A stretch of 64,000 bases of DNA from JAFGXT01 sp963677165 (GCA_963677165.2 CAXXSX010000002.1:2108001-2172000); one strand, 5' to 3'; positions 54,060-63,888 are shown, counted from the first letter of the stretch. The notes: generated from the sequence alone by a model not told the origin. Translations and numbers: made by a program.

Positions 54060-54740
54060 TTAAGGATTTCTACCCCATTTGCAATTTGCCAGCCAGGGAT
54101 TGCCAAGAGCGGTTTCATCTGTATACAGTCTTTTGTAATTGTTGCCTCTTGCCCTGACCGCACTGACGTGACCATCAAGCCATGTGGTGTTACATGCCGA
54201 ATTATGGCGAGGATAAGCGGCCCACCAGTTTTCGGTATACCAGTGATAAAGACCATAATAACCGGCTCCGGGCACTCCACTGCTGCTGATCTTGGCTGTT
54301 TCACAGTACAGAATCGTTTCCGACGGTCTTCGTAATGAAGTTACCTTGGTTTGATTCAGTTGGAGTAGGCGGTTGAAGCCGTAACTGAAGAGTCCGTCTA
54401 CAAATTGACTATATGTTGTACTGTTTTTTACACGATAGAGATCTTTAGGGCAGAGAAGGATTCTCTGTTGTGATTTATTGTTTTTTAGATCAAAGATTTG
54501 CAGCTGCCACCTGGTTAGCGGAACTCCTGAAGGCTTATTTCCGTACGGTAGATAGTCATCGCTTTCGTTGACATACATCTGGGTTGCCTGACCGATTTGC
54601 TTCATGTTATTGGTACAGGCAATCGCATGTGCCCGGTCGCGTGCCTGAGACAGGGCCGGCAGCAGGATAGACGCCAGTATTGCGATAATAGCAATCACTA
54701 CCAGAAGTTCTATGAGTGTGAGTTTGTAATGTTGTTTCAT
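54060..54740 (-). CDS. H-X9-DG pseudopilin, upstream of the 771-residue GH
   Basis: 226 residues. The prepilin motif reads LTLIEL, so the residue after the expected cleavage site is Leu rather than Phe; the hydrophobic helix and C-terminal HNSACNTTWLDGH (H-X9-DG) are kept. AGGA lies just before ATG 54740, preferred to the in-frame 54758. It follows the regulator gene by 14 bp and precedes the GH gene by 41 bp. Confidence 0.88.
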   Translation of the reverse strand: MKQHYKLTLIELLVVIAIIAILASILLPALSQARDRAHAIACTNNMKQIGQATQMYVNESDDYLPYGNKPSGVPLTRWQLQIFDLKNNKSQQRILLCPKDLYRVKNSTTYSQFVDGLFSYGFNRLLQLNQTKVTSLRRPSETILYCETAKISSSGVPGAGYYGLYHWYTENWWAAYPRHNSACNTTWLDGHVSAVRARGNNYKRLYTDETALGNPWLANCKWGRNP

Positions 54741-54754
54741 GTGTCCTTTCTCCT

Positions 54755-55879
54755 TCAAACATTAACGTGTTCTTTATGTTGCTTTTTCTTTTTTGAATGT
54801 TGATTCTGTTTGACTTTTTTTCCGCTTTTCTTGGAGACTGGACCGGTTGATTCTCCGGTCCAAACATCCATTCTATCCCAACCGTACAGCAGGCGTTCCG
54901 GGGTACGGCGATCAATAATATCACTTATCAGGGAACGGCATTGCCGCTCGACGTCAACCGTGCATGTCACAGTAATGGATGGAATGGAAAGTCGTGCAAC
55001 TTCAATGCCGCCGTAGGCACAGATGGAAAGTTCTTTCCCCGGCTGCATTCCACAATCATATATCGCTCTCATTCCGCCCTGGGCCGCTTCAATGGTCGTG
55101 CAGACAATTGCGGTTGCCGCAAAATTTTCAAATGTCAGGGTGTCTTTTAAAATTTCATATGCTTTCAATCCGGCATCTTCAAATGGATTAACCGGGTGAT
55201 TGATAATATTGTACTGCATTCCGCGTGCGGCTGCGCAGTGTTTAAAAGAGTTAATGCGCCCTTGGATGATTTCATTTTCCGGTTGGGTATTCAGCAAGGA
55301 AATATTGCGATGTCCAAGTTCAAAAAGATGGCCCGTGAGAAGTCCGATGTGATCGGGGGAGGGCGAATCCAGACACGTAAATCCTTCTGTAGAAAGATCC
55401 TGGTAAATCAGAATCGCTTGATCTTTCAACTGATTAAGCTTCAATCGGATAGACTGCGGAATGACCGACATGGTAATGAAGATTCTCGAAAAATTACCGT
55501 TCAGTGCTTCCTGAATTACATTATCTTCATTATGATCGTAAAATATTGTCTTGACTATTCCGCCGCGCATTTCTACTACCTGCTGCAAGGCTTTGCGCCA
55601 TTTATTCAGAGATGAGATCGGCCAGTTCGGCATTATCATTGCCACGTTCAACTGTTCTTCTTTATGGCCGAATTCCGGATTAATGGCAAGGCGTCCGTTG
55701 GGTTGACGCAAAAATACTTCTTCGGATACTAATTGTTGTATCGCCCGACGTCCTGTCATATAACTGACTCCGAAAACCTCCGCAAGTTTCCGTTCTGACG
55801 GAATCTTGTCCATCAGGTAGTCGCCATTGTGAATCTGTCTTTTTACCGCTTCGGTGATCTGTATATATTTTGCACTCAT
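54755..55879 (-). CDS. Chimeric GntR/LacI-type regulator (second)
   Basis: 374 residues. The N-terminal GntR-type wHTH (IPSERKLAEVFGVSYMTGRRAI, ~26-47) is joined to a LacI-like effector domain (~75-340), ending in a Lys-rich tail. It has no clear Shine-Dalgarno sequence before ATG 55879. A consensus promoter with an inverted-repeat operator lies ~45 bp upstream. It heads the pseudopilin-GH pair and probably controls it. Confidence 0.85.
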   Translation of the reverse strand: MSAKYIQITEAVKRQIHNGDYLMDKIPSERKLAEVFGVSYMTGRRAIQQLVSEEVFLRQPNGRLAINPEFGHKEEQLNVAMIMPNWPISSLNKWRKALQQVVEMRGGIVKTIFYDHNEDNVIQEALNGNFSRIFITMSVIPQSIRLKLNQLKDQAILIYQDLSTEGFTCLDSPSPDHIGLLTGHLFELGHRNISLLNTQPENEIIQGRINSFKHCAAARGMQYNIINHPVNPFEDAGLKAYEILKDTLTFENFAATAIVCTTIEAAQGGMRAIYDCGMQPGKELSICAYGGIEVARLSIPSITVTCTVDVERQCRSLISDIIDRRTPERLLYGWDRMDVWTGESTGPVSKKSGKKVKQNQHSKKKKQHKEHVNV

Positions 55880-55914
55880 AGTATGAATTTGTATCAATTA
55901 CGCTATATATCAAA

Positions 55915-55957
55915 ATTGCTATGCTTTTATTATATAGCAATTATAATGACTTGTCAA
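55915..55957 (-). promoter_or_regulatory. Consensus promoter and operator of the second GntR/LacI gene
   Basis: TTGACA (55952-55957), 17-bp spacer, TATAAT (55929-55934) is a perfect consensus on the minus strand. AATTGCTAT and ATAGCAATT (9-bp arms, 55914-55922 and 55934-55942) overlap the -10 box. The arrangement suggests a strong but repressed promoter. Confidence 0.8.
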
Positions 55958-56130
55958 TACCAAACGTAAATATAAAAATAATTTTGGTTCGTGGTTTTGC
56001 AAAATGAAAGGAGAAGAGAATGTATTTGTGATGGTTTGAATTCCTGCTAATGTCTATTATATTATTTGACCGTTGGATGAGACGATTGTTTCAGGCAGAA
56101 ACCGTTGGAACTTATATTGGAGAGATAGTG

Positions 56131-57606
56131 ATGAAGGTTTTTTTGAGTGTCTTTTTAACTTTACTATTAACCGCCAGTCTTTATGCGGAAGATTATCGTA
56201 TGGTTGGATATATTGCCTGTAACAGTCTGTCCAAATTTGATAATAAACTGATAAAGTTTTTTACCAGACTACACTCTCCGCTCCAGAAAATTCCAAAAGG
56301 CATCCAGCAACTTCTGTGGATGAGTAAACAATCCGACTGTCATGATAAGAGAATCGTTGACCTGGTAAGAAATATGGATCTGGAAAAACCATTGGGACTT
56401 TATTTCATGGTACCGACTTCTTCGGATTCTGGAGAAGCTGCCTGTGTTATCAGTGTGAGACGCCGTGGAGGAAAGAAACATGATACTTTGAACTTGCTGG
56501 GGACGGAATTTCCAGCGAAGAGCTTTCATAAGATGCGCTATATGTCGCTAAATAAAGATGTGCTTCCAAGTATGGAAGCGGTGGAGGAATTTCCCCGTAT
56601 CCGAAGTGAATTGAAGGGAAAATTAATTTGTTCAGAGTTTATAAAAAAGAATCCCGACACTTTTAAGGCATTTGAAAAAATCTTTTTTGAGTATTTTATC
56701 GAACCGGTAATTCCGTCAGAGAATTCACAAAAATTCCGTAAAATAGTAGAGAAAGAAATTAGTATTCTGAGAACACTGCTTGAACAGACAAAAGAAATTG
56801 TGTTTGATGTTGATATTAAGGCGGAAAAGCTTGAGATTGTGGTTGAGCTTACACCGGATAAAGGATCTGAACTTGCCAGGTTTGTAGTGTTGCAAAAGAA
56901 ATATCGTGGGTATGCTCCTTTAGTAAATGCGAAAAAATATTTATCCCTGGCAGGTGCGGTGACCCCGTTCTCCCCTTATATGAAGCTTGCTTGTGACCTG
57001 GTTTCCGATATTTCCAAAATATCCGGATCGGACAATTCCAAACGCTTTGCTGAATATGTTGTTTCTTGTATCAATAATGGAGACGGCAGGTTCAGTTATT
57101 TTGTCGATTCTCCTGCTTGTACTTTCCAGGGAGGACAGTTTATGATGTCTCCATTAGGGATGGTGGAGTTTCAATCAAAGTTGAAAAAAGATTCTGTTGG
57201 TAAGGAATATAAAGGAGGACTTTATTGCCTGAATCCTGATTCGACCCTAAAGGGAAAGGAAACGTTATGTTGTCTTTCCGGTAAAAAATCATGTTTATTG
57301 GCTAATGGCGCTGTTCCAAAGTTGGAAAGTCGGGCTGTAGTAAAGCAACTTATTGAGCGTCAGGTTCGTCCGCCGCACAGAAGCTTTTTGTATGCATTGA
57401 TCTGTGAGGGAAGGGATGAAGGCTTTGAGATCGCGGCCAGCTTGTCCGGCAAACAGAATATTCAGCTTGATATTACCATCTCCAAGCCTGTGATTTGTCA
57501 GATCATTCCGACAAAAGATAGCGGGAAGAAAGGAAAGAAGATGGAAAATCAAAAAACGAATATTCACTACAAGACTTTGGAAAAATTGTTCAGGAAGTAT
57601 TATTGA
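56131..57606 (+). CDS. Secreted protein of unknown function, paralogue 1
   Basis: 491 residues with a signal peptide (KVFLSVFLTLLLTASLYAED). The mature protein is Cys-rich and alternates helices and strands; motifs shared with the next gene include IACNSLSKFDNKL, KKYRGYAPLV and DGRFSYFVDSP. GGAGAGATAGTG precedes ATG 56131, preferred to 56050. No family recognised. With the next gene it forms a tandem duplication whose 5' leader of about 80 bp is also partly duplicated. Confidence 0.7.
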   Translation: MKVFLSVFLTLLLTASLYAEDYRMVGYIACNSLSKFDNKLIKFFTRLHSPLQKIPKGIQQLLWMSKQSDCHDKRIVDLVRNMDLEKPLGLYFMVPTSSDSGEAACVISVRRRGGKKHDTLNLLGTEFPAKSFHKMRYMSLNKDVLPSMEAVEEFPRIRSELKGKLICSEFIKKNPDTFKAFEKIFFEYFIEPVIPSENSQKFRKIVEKEISILRTLLEQTKEIVFDVDIKAEKLEIVVELTPDKGSELARFVVLQKKYRGYAPLVNAKKYLSLAGAVTPFSPYMKLACDLVSDISKISGSDNSKRFAEYVVSCINNGDGRFSYFVDSPACTFQGGQFMMSPLGMVEFQSKLKKDSVGKEYKGGLYCLNPDSTLKGKETLCCLSGKKSCLLANGAVPKLESRAVVKQLIERQVRPPHRSFLYALICEGRDEGFEIAASLSGKQNIQLDITISKPVICQIIPTKDSGKKGKKMENQKTNIHYKTLEKLFRKYY

Positions 57607-57745
57607 GAAGATTACTACTTTTGTTGATTCATCAATATGGAGCTTATGGCTGTTTGTATTTAGGGTAATGCCTGTTATGTTATTCCGCGTAGTATTCGCA
57701 GAGACCTGGGTCGGATACCATGGAAATTTATTTACTGGATTCATA

Positions 57746-59230
57746 ATGAAGACTTTTTTTAGAGTACTGTTACTGCTTCTGCTGTTTAGTACGTTTTTGC
57801 ATGCACAGACATTTCGCCGTGGAGAGATGGTGCCCAAATCTATTGCTCATTGCTATTGTGTGGCAAGCATTGCCTGTAACGGACTTAATAAAGTTGATTC
57901 CAGACTGAAAGCATTGTTTACCAGATTATCTTCTCCTGTAATTATTATTCCGCAGGCCCTTGATGCTGCTATTCTGTGTCATAAGGATTTTAAAAAGTAT
58001 TTCGATTTAAGCAAGCCAATGGTCGCGTTTTATGTGGTATCCGTTTCTACCAGACAGGACTCTAATGAGATTATTCCTTCTAAAACCAAATCCGGCTGGG
58101 TTTTCGGGGTTAATAACCGTCGCGAGATTAATAAAGAATGGATTGAGATTGCCGGAATTAAGTTTTGGGTAACTTATTACCATAAAATGTTGTACTTAAG
58201 TCGGGATAAGAATCTGTCCCGTATACCTAAAGATGTTCCAGAAGTTCATAAAATAAAAAATTGTGACATTCAATTTAATCTAAAGTGTGCCCGGTTTGCC
58301 AACTTGCAGCCAAAGTTGTATGAAGCTTTTGGACACTATATGTTTGAGAATTGGCTGAAAAAAATGATTCATCCTGAAAACGCCGAAAAATCTCCTCCGA
58401 TTATTAAAAAGCAACTTGAGGCCTTGAGGGAATTTATGAAACAGGCTGAAGAGGTGACGCTTGACTTGAACATTTGTCCGAATAAACTGGAAATGAAGGT
58501 AGAACTTACTCCATTGAGAAATTCGCTAATGTCGAATTTTGTCGAGAAACAAAGTAAATATCGTGGTTCACCGCCTTCTGTTTTAGGCGGAAAACATTTT
58601 TGTTTATCAGGTGCCATTGAACCTTTTCAACCATATGTTGAATTTATTAAGGCTCTGGTTTTGCAAATAATGGCAAATAATAAGAGTGATACTTCGAAAA
58701 AATATGCAGAATACTTAAATTATTGTATCAGTAAATGCGACGGCAGGTTTAATTGTTTTATTGATTCTCCCGGTGATTCTATAAGTCGTTGTAATTTCAG
58801 GCTGAAATCATCGGGATATGTGGATTTGAAATCAAAATTGCGGACGGATTCAAGTTGTAAACTTCTTGGGAAAGATTTTTATCGTTTCAATTTTGATCCA
58901 TTGAACAATGATAGCAAATCCGAGTTTTTCTACTGCTGTTATGGACGGGAAACAACACTTGTAGAGGGAACTGGTGCAGGGGATGCGAAATCAATTAATA
59001 AGTTAGGTCGAGGCCGGCAGATTAGAGTTTCCGGCAGAAATTTTTTGTATGCTCTCTTATGTGATGGGAAAAAGAATGCGGCTGAGTTGTCTGCCGGTCT
59101 GGACAGGGATTTGCATATCAATCTTGATATCTCAATATATGAACCTTTGCTTCGACGGGTTTTCCCGAAGGAAAGTGAAGGAGGTAAAAAGCCTGTTAGC
59201 GATTTAGTCAAAATCTTAAGGAATCTGTAG
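57746..59230 (+). CDS. Secreted protein of unknown function, paralogue 2
   Basis: 494 residues, homologous to the preceding gene over its whole length (shared IACNGLNKVDSRL, SKYRGSPPSV and DGRFNCFIDSP blocks) but diverged. Signal peptide LLLLLLFSTFLHAQ. ATG 57746 is taken by analogy with the paralogue's start; its Shine-Dalgarno sequence (TGGAT) is weak. It lies 140 bp after its paralogue and 3 bp before the OleD-like gene, so it may share its transcript. No family recognised. Confidence 0.65.
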   Translation: MKTFFRVLLLLLLFSTFLHAQTFRRGEMVPKSIAHCYCVASIACNGLNKVDSRLKALFTRLSSPVIIIPQALDAAILCHKDFKKYFDLSKPMVAFYVVSVSTRQDSNEIIPSKTKSGWVFGVNNRREINKEWIEIAGIKFWVTYYHKMLYLSRDKNLSRIPKDVPEVHKIKNCDIQFNLKCARFANLQPKLYEAFGHYMFENWLKKMIHPENAEKSPPIIKKQLEALREFMKQAEEVTLDLNICPNKLEMKVELTPLRNSLMSNFVEKQSKYRGSPPSVLGGKHFCLSGAIEPFQPYVEFIKALVLQIMANNKSDTSKKYAEYLNYCISKCDGRFNCFIDSPGDSISRCNFRLKSSGYVDLKSKLRTDSSCKLLGKDFYRFNFDPLNNDSKSEFFYCCYGRETTLVEGTGAGDAKSINKLGRGRQIRVSGRNFLYALLCDGKKNAAELSAGLDRDLHINLDISIYEPLLRRVFPKESEGGKKPVSDLVKILRNL

Positions 59231-59233
59231 TAA

Positions 59234-60259
59234 ATGGATTGGACAAAAGAGTCGGTAATTGTTTTCGGTGGAAGCGGTTTTTTGGGAAAATATCTTATAG
59301 AAAAGCTGTTGGAACTGAAATGTAGAAATATTATTTGTTATTCACGTGGCGGCGATGATGAACTTGCTGACCGCGGGGTTGACGTTTTTCGTGGAGATCT
59401 GCGCAATTGCGAGGGCGTAGAGGTTGCCATGCAGGGATGTACGTTTGTATTCCATACGGCAGCCAAAGCCGGAGTATGGGGCCCCCGGAAACTTTACTAT
59501 GATATCAATGTGACTGGAACAGAAAATGTGCTGAAGGCCTGCGAAAAGCATGGCATAAAAAGTATGATTTATACCAGTTCGCCGAGTGTGGCATTTACTC
59601 CGACCGAGGACGTTGAAAATGGTGACGAATATCTGGAATATCCACGCAAATTCCTAACTCATTATCCAGATACGAAAGCGATTGCCGAACGCAAGGTGCT
59701 GGCGTGCCCATGGTATGATCTTTCTGCAATTATTTTGCGCCCTCATCTTCTGTGGGGCCCGAGGGATCCGCATTTGCTGCCCCGAATTTTAAAAACAGCA
59801 AAATCCGGACGGCTGAAAATAGTGGGAAATGGTGAGAATCTTGTCGATCTGACATATATAGAGAATGCTGTCGAAGCTCATATTCGTGCTGCTGAGTTTA
59901 TCCGTTCTGCCGGAAAGAGTTTTCGCAAAGCCTATTTCATCAGCGATGGTCGACCGGTCAACCTTTGGGAATGGACAAATAATCTTCTCCATAATGCAAA
60001 GATACCGATGGTTACAGAGTCGGTTCCCTATAAAACGGCCTATCGGGTTGGTGCTTTTCTCGAAGCCGTCTATAAGTTTATTCCACCGATAATTGAACCG
60101 CCTATGACCCGGTTTGTGGCTGGGCAGCTGGCGTTTTCACACTATTTCAATATCAGTGCGGCCCGGAAGGATTTTGGTTACAAACCGGTCATTGATCCCG
60201 CAGACGCTTTTGACAAGACCATGGAATGGCTTCGGTCAGAGGGTTTAGCTGGCGAATGA
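59234..60259 (+). CDS. OleD-like extended SDR (3-beta-HSD family)
   Basis: 341 residues. Rossmann GGSGFLGKY (~13-20), HTAAKAGVWGPRK, TSSPSV and YPDTKAIAE with catalytic Tyr/Lys match the OleD-type (2-alkyl-3-ketoalkanoate reductase) group very closely, including LRPHLLWGPRDPHLLPRIL. OleD reduces the beta-keto acid in long-chain olefin formation, but no OleA, OleB or OleC gene is seen in the window, so another keto substrate (sterol-like or lipid) may be used. Its stop overlaps the next gene's ATG. Confidence 0.75.
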   Translation: MDWTKESVIVFGGSGFLGKYLIEKLLELKCRNIICYSRGGDDELADRGVDVFRGDLRNCEGVEVAMQGCTFVFHTAAKAGVWGPRKLYYDINVTGTENVLKACEKHGIKSMIYTSSPSVAFTPTEDVENGDEYLEYPRKFLTHYPDTKAIAERKVLACPWYDLSAIILRPHLLWGPRDPHLLPRILKTAKSGRLKIVGNGENLVDLTYIENAVEAHIRAAEFIRSAGKSFRKAYFISDGRPVNLWEWTNNLLHNAKIPMVTESVPYKTAYRVGAFLEAVYKFIPPIIEPPMTRFVAGQLAFSHYFNISAARKDFGYKPVIDPADAFDKTMEWLRSEGLAGE

Positions 60260-62058
60260 AACTGCTGAGAATATGGCTGATTGCTGTTGTTACAGTTTTG
60301 ATCGTGACCGGATGCGGTGATAAAGCCGAAATTGAGGTCGGTCGTACAATGTATCTTAGCGCCGGGGGGAAAATCAAGACTCTTGACCCGGCTCTTGCTG
60401 CTGATCTGATCAGCCAGTATATGGTGGCTTCATTTTACGATACGCTGTTGCAGTATGATTATGCGGCACGTCCCTATAAGCTTATTCCGTCCATGCTTGA
60501 AAAAATGCCGGAAATTAGCCAGGATATGCTGCATTATAAATTTACCCTGCGCGATGATCTTTTCTTTTCCGATGATCTCTGTTTTAAAGGTCATGAGCAG
60601 TCTCGGAAAGTTACTTCCCATGATGTTATTTTTACAATTCTTCGTATTGCCGATGCTCGATTGCATAGTCCGGTTTTCTGGCTGTTTCGTGGAAAGATCA
60701 AGGGGCTGGATAAATTTCGCGAAAGTACCGCTTCGGCGAAACCGGATGATATGTTAATGTATAAAACTGGCTGTGAAGGACTGGAGGTTATTGATGATCG
60801 GCACTTTGTCATGCATCTGACCGGTCCGAATCCCAGAATGTCATATGCCCTGGCAATTCCGTCGTCTGGTGTCGTGTCTCGCACTGCAGTAGAGTTTTAC
60901 GGTGAGGATTTTCAAGAACATCCGGTTGGCTCAGGACCGTTCCTTATGAGCGACTGGATCCGTGACTACCGGATTATCCTGAAGCGCAATACTTCATATC
61001 GTCATGAAACCTGGGCTTTGGCGCAGAATCCAGCGGACCGTACCCGGCCGCTGCCGCTATCAGATAAAATCGTATGTTATCTGGTCAAACAGCCATTGGC
61101 CAGCTGGCTGATGTTTTTACAGGGAAATCTTGATTTGAGTAATCTTGATCAAGACTATTTTGATGCGGTGGTCGGGGACGACAAGCAGCTTGTAAAAGCG
61201 TTGCGGAATCGTAATATTCGAATGCAGCAGATTCCTGAGTTCCAGGTGCGCTACATCGGTTTTAACTTTACCGATCCCAAACTGGCCGACAATCTGAATC
61301 TTCGTAAGGCGATCAGCCTGGCGTATGATATTTCATTGCGTGAAAAGCATTTCAATTATCAGATGATTGCGGCTCAAAGCGTGATACCGCCCGGAGTTCC
61401 GGGGGCTCCTGACTCAACCTATAAGAATCCATTTGGACAATATAACCTGACAAAAGCGAAAGAGTACCTGCGGCAGGCCGGATATCCCGACGGGATTGAT
61501 CCCGCTACCGGACAACAGCTCGAATTGACGTTTGACCAGGGCGGTACCACTTCGGAATACCGTCAGATTGCCGAGCTGATGGTTGAGGACATGAAAAAGC
61601 TGGGCATCAAGATTATCCCGGTGATGAATAACCGGTCTCGCTTTTTTGATAAGCTGAGAAAGGGACAGTTCCAGTTATTTCGTCTTTCCTGGGTAGGAGA
61701 TTATCCTGACGCGGAAAACTTTCTCCAGCTGTTTTATGGTAAGAATGCTGGAAGTTGTAACCGGGTGTTTTATCGCGATAAAAAGTTTGATCAAATGTAC
61801 GAAGCAATTATTAATATGCCGGATAGTTCGGAAAGAACGCAGAAATATCGTAATATGTCCGATTATATCAATACTCGTTGTGCTTGGATTCTGGAAGGAT
61901 ATCCGATTGCGTTCCGGCTGATCCACAGCTGGACGGAAAACTATCTTGCGCACGATTTCGCTTTTTCCCGCTGGAAATATCTGACCGTCGACCCGAAAAA
62001 ACGTCGTAAGTGCAAAAAGGCGTTCAAACCAATCCCCATGAGTGAACTCCGCAAATAG
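60256..62058 (+). CDS. OppA/DppA-type substrate-binding lipoprotein
   Basis: 600 residues. Signal peptide with lipobox IVTGC, then the SBP_bac_5 fold: KTLDPALAADLISQYMVASFYDTLLQYD near the start, PVGSGPFLMSDW and the C-terminal GDYPDAENFLQLFYG motif. It binds oligopeptides or related ligands outside the inner membrane for an ABC transporter. GAGGG lies before ATG 60256, which overlaps the OleD-like stop (ATGA). No permease or ATPase gene is adjacent, so the transporter partner is encoded elsewhere. Confidence 0.88.
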   Translation: MKLLRIWLIAVVTVLIVTGCGDKAEIEVGRTMYLSAGGKIKTLDPALAADLISQYMVASFYDTLLQYDYAARPYKLIPSMLEKMPEISQDMLHYKFTLRDDLFFSDDLCFKGHEQSRKVTSHDVIFTILRIADARLHSPVFWLFRGKIKGLDKFRESTASAKPDDMLMYKTGCEGLEVIDDRHFVMHLTGPNPRMSYALAIPSSGVVSRTAVEFYGEDFQEHPVGSGPFLMSDWIRDYRIILKRNTSYRHETWALAQNPADRTRPLPLSDKIVCYLVKQPLASWLMFLQGNLDLSNLDQDYFDAVVGDDKQLVKALRNRNIRMQQIPEFQVRYIGFNFTDPKLADNLNLRKAISLAYDISLREKHFNYQMIAAQSVIPPGVPGAPDSTYKNPFGQYNLTKAKEYLRQAGYPDGIDPATGQQLELTFDQGGTTSEYRQIAELMVEDMKKLGIKIIPVMNNRSRFFDKLRKGQFQLFRLSWVGDYPDAENFLQLFYGKNAGSCNRVFYRDKKFDQMYEAIINMPDSSERTQKYRNMSDYINTRCAWILEGYPIAFRLIHSWTENYLAHDFAFSRWKYLTVDPKKRRKCKKAFKPIPMSELRK

Positions 62059-62069
62059 GAATTGGAGAC

Positions 62070-63785
62070 TTAGAAACTCATCCGGCAGTCAACGATTTGC
62101 AGCTGTGGACGCTTTTCATGATAATAATCATTGATTTGCGGTGTAGCCAGAATATCAAGTACCGAATTGCGCAGTTCTGCCGGATTGCGGTTGAATGCGA
62201 TGAAATCCATGGCCTGATTGTATTTATCTACCAGAATTCCACGACAATGCTTTTGTCCAATTGATGAACATTTTACGGCTTTTACGCTATTGAACAGGAA
62301 TATCGGTTTCCCGTTGCGATGTCCAAACGGATGCAATTGCTCAAGATATTCAAAAAACTCAGTGTCCAGCTCATGGAAATCAACGTGACCGTCGTATTCT
62401 GTAGTCTGCTTCAGATCATCCGCGTTAAGTTCACTGCGAACGATATTTTCCATTTCATCATAGAAATCATGGATATTTTTCTCTTCCAATCCGAGACCGA
62501 CAGCCATCGGATGACCGCCGTAACGACTTAGAAGATGGTCCACGCTTCCCAGAACTTTCACCAGATTGAGACTGCCGATACTGCGACCTGATCCGTGAGC
62601 CTCGCCGTCCTGGATAGTAAGGACAATTGCCGGGCGATTGTAATCCCGCGCAAGTCGCGACGCAACAATCCCGATTACGCCCTGGTGCCAGCCTTCACCG
62701 GCAACCAGAATAGAGTAGCGGTTGTCTATGTCAATGGTCTTTTCAATCTGTTCCTGAGCTTCAAGGTAAATTTCCTGCTCTTTTTCCTGACGCTGTGAGT
62801 TATATTCTTCCAGCATTCCTGAATACCGATAAGCTTCAACAATATTTTCCGCTTCCAGCAGTTTCAGGGCGGTGTTTGCATCTCCCAGGCGACCAGCCGC
62901 ATTGATTCTTGGAGCCAGTTTAAATGTAATATCCGAAGGCTTGACCATTCCTTTGATTCTGGATGTTTCGATCAGGGCTCTAACTCCCGGACGCAACTGT
63001 TTTTTCAACAGCTCAATACCGTATTTCACCATGATTCGGTTTTCTCCAAGCAAAGGCACGATATCGGCAATCGTGCCGAGCGCCACATAGTCCAGAATGT
63101 CCTGAAGTTTTGTAGTAAAACCGCCTAGATTGTGTTCTCTGCCGTACTTAATAAAAGCATGGCAAAGTTTGAAAGCGGAACCCGCGCCGGCAAGTAAATA
63201 CAGGTCATCAAGTTCGGGATAAATTTTAGGATTAACAATGGCTATCGCGTCGGGAAGTTCATCGCTGGGTTCGTGATGATCAGTAATGATTACGTCGATC
63301 CCTTTTTCGCGGGCACATTTGACTGCGTCAATACTGGTTATTCCGCAGTCAACGGTAATAAGTACTTTACATGGTCCATCCAGTTCTCCAACCGCCTTAT
63401 CCAAAGATTCTGGAGTAAAACCGTATCCGTCGTCAAATCGGTGTGGAATAAAAGAATTTACACAAGCTCCGTTGTGCTTAAGTACCCATGAAGTTAAAGC
63501 TGTTGCCGTAATTCCGTCAGTATCATAATCGCCATGAATCAGAATCTGTTCACGGTTACGAATAGCGGTCCATAAGCGTTCCGCCGCTACCTGAACATTT
63601 GGGAAACGATATGGATCTGATAATTTTGCGAGGTTTGGATGCAAAAATACATCAACATTTTCCGGTGTAACTCCCCGGGCTGCCAGAAACACTGCAATCG
63701 GCCTCGGGAACGAATATTTCTCTATTAGTTCCTTTTCAACACTTATTGGGGCATTATTTGACAATACCCATATTTTATTTGCCAT
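62070..63785 (-). CDS. recJ: Single-stranded-DNA-specific exonuclease RecJ
   Basis: 571 residues. DHH-family motifs HGDYDTDG (~80-87), ITDHHEP (~149-155), the DHHA1 motif GSGRSIGSLNL and the C-terminal OB-like domain are present. It degrades 5' single-stranded DNA in recombination and repair. It converges with the OppA-type gene with an 11-bp gap. Upstream lies the tRNA-Leu promoter region in divergent orientation. Confidence 0.96.
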   Translation of the reverse strand: MANKIWVLSNNAPISVEKELIEKYSFPRPIAVFLAARGVTPENVDVFLHPNLAKLSDPYRFPNVQVAAERLWTAIRNREQILIHGDYDTDGITATALTSWVLKHNGACVNSFIPHRFDDGYGFTPESLDKAVGELDGPCKVLITVDCGITSIDAVKCAREKGIDVIITDHHEPSDELPDAIAIVNPKIYPELDDLYLLAGAGSAFKLCHAFIKYGREHNLGGFTTKLQDILDYVALGTIADIVPLLGENRIMVKYGIELLKKQLRPGVRALIETSRIKGMVKPSDITFKLAPRINAAGRLGDANTALKLLEAENIVEAYRYSGMLEEYNSQRQEKEQEIYLEAQEQIEKTIDIDNRYSILVAGEGWHQGVIGIVASRLARDYNRPAIVLTIQDGEAHGSGRSIGSLNLVKVLGSVDHLLSRYGGHPMAVGLGLEEKNIHDFYDEMENIVRSELNADDLKQTTEYDGHVDFHELDTEFFEYLEQLHPFGHRNGKPIFLFNSVKAVKCSSIGQKHCRGILVDKYNQAMDFIAFNRNPAELRNSVLDILATPQINDYYHEKRPQLQIVDCRMSF

Positions 63786-63888
63786 TCCTTGTTTTCTCTT
63801 TCTATATTAATCTTTTGACTTAACATAGCGCCGCAAAGAGCTAAACTCCAGTAAAAATAAAAATTTCTGCCTTTTTTTATTTTCCCGC

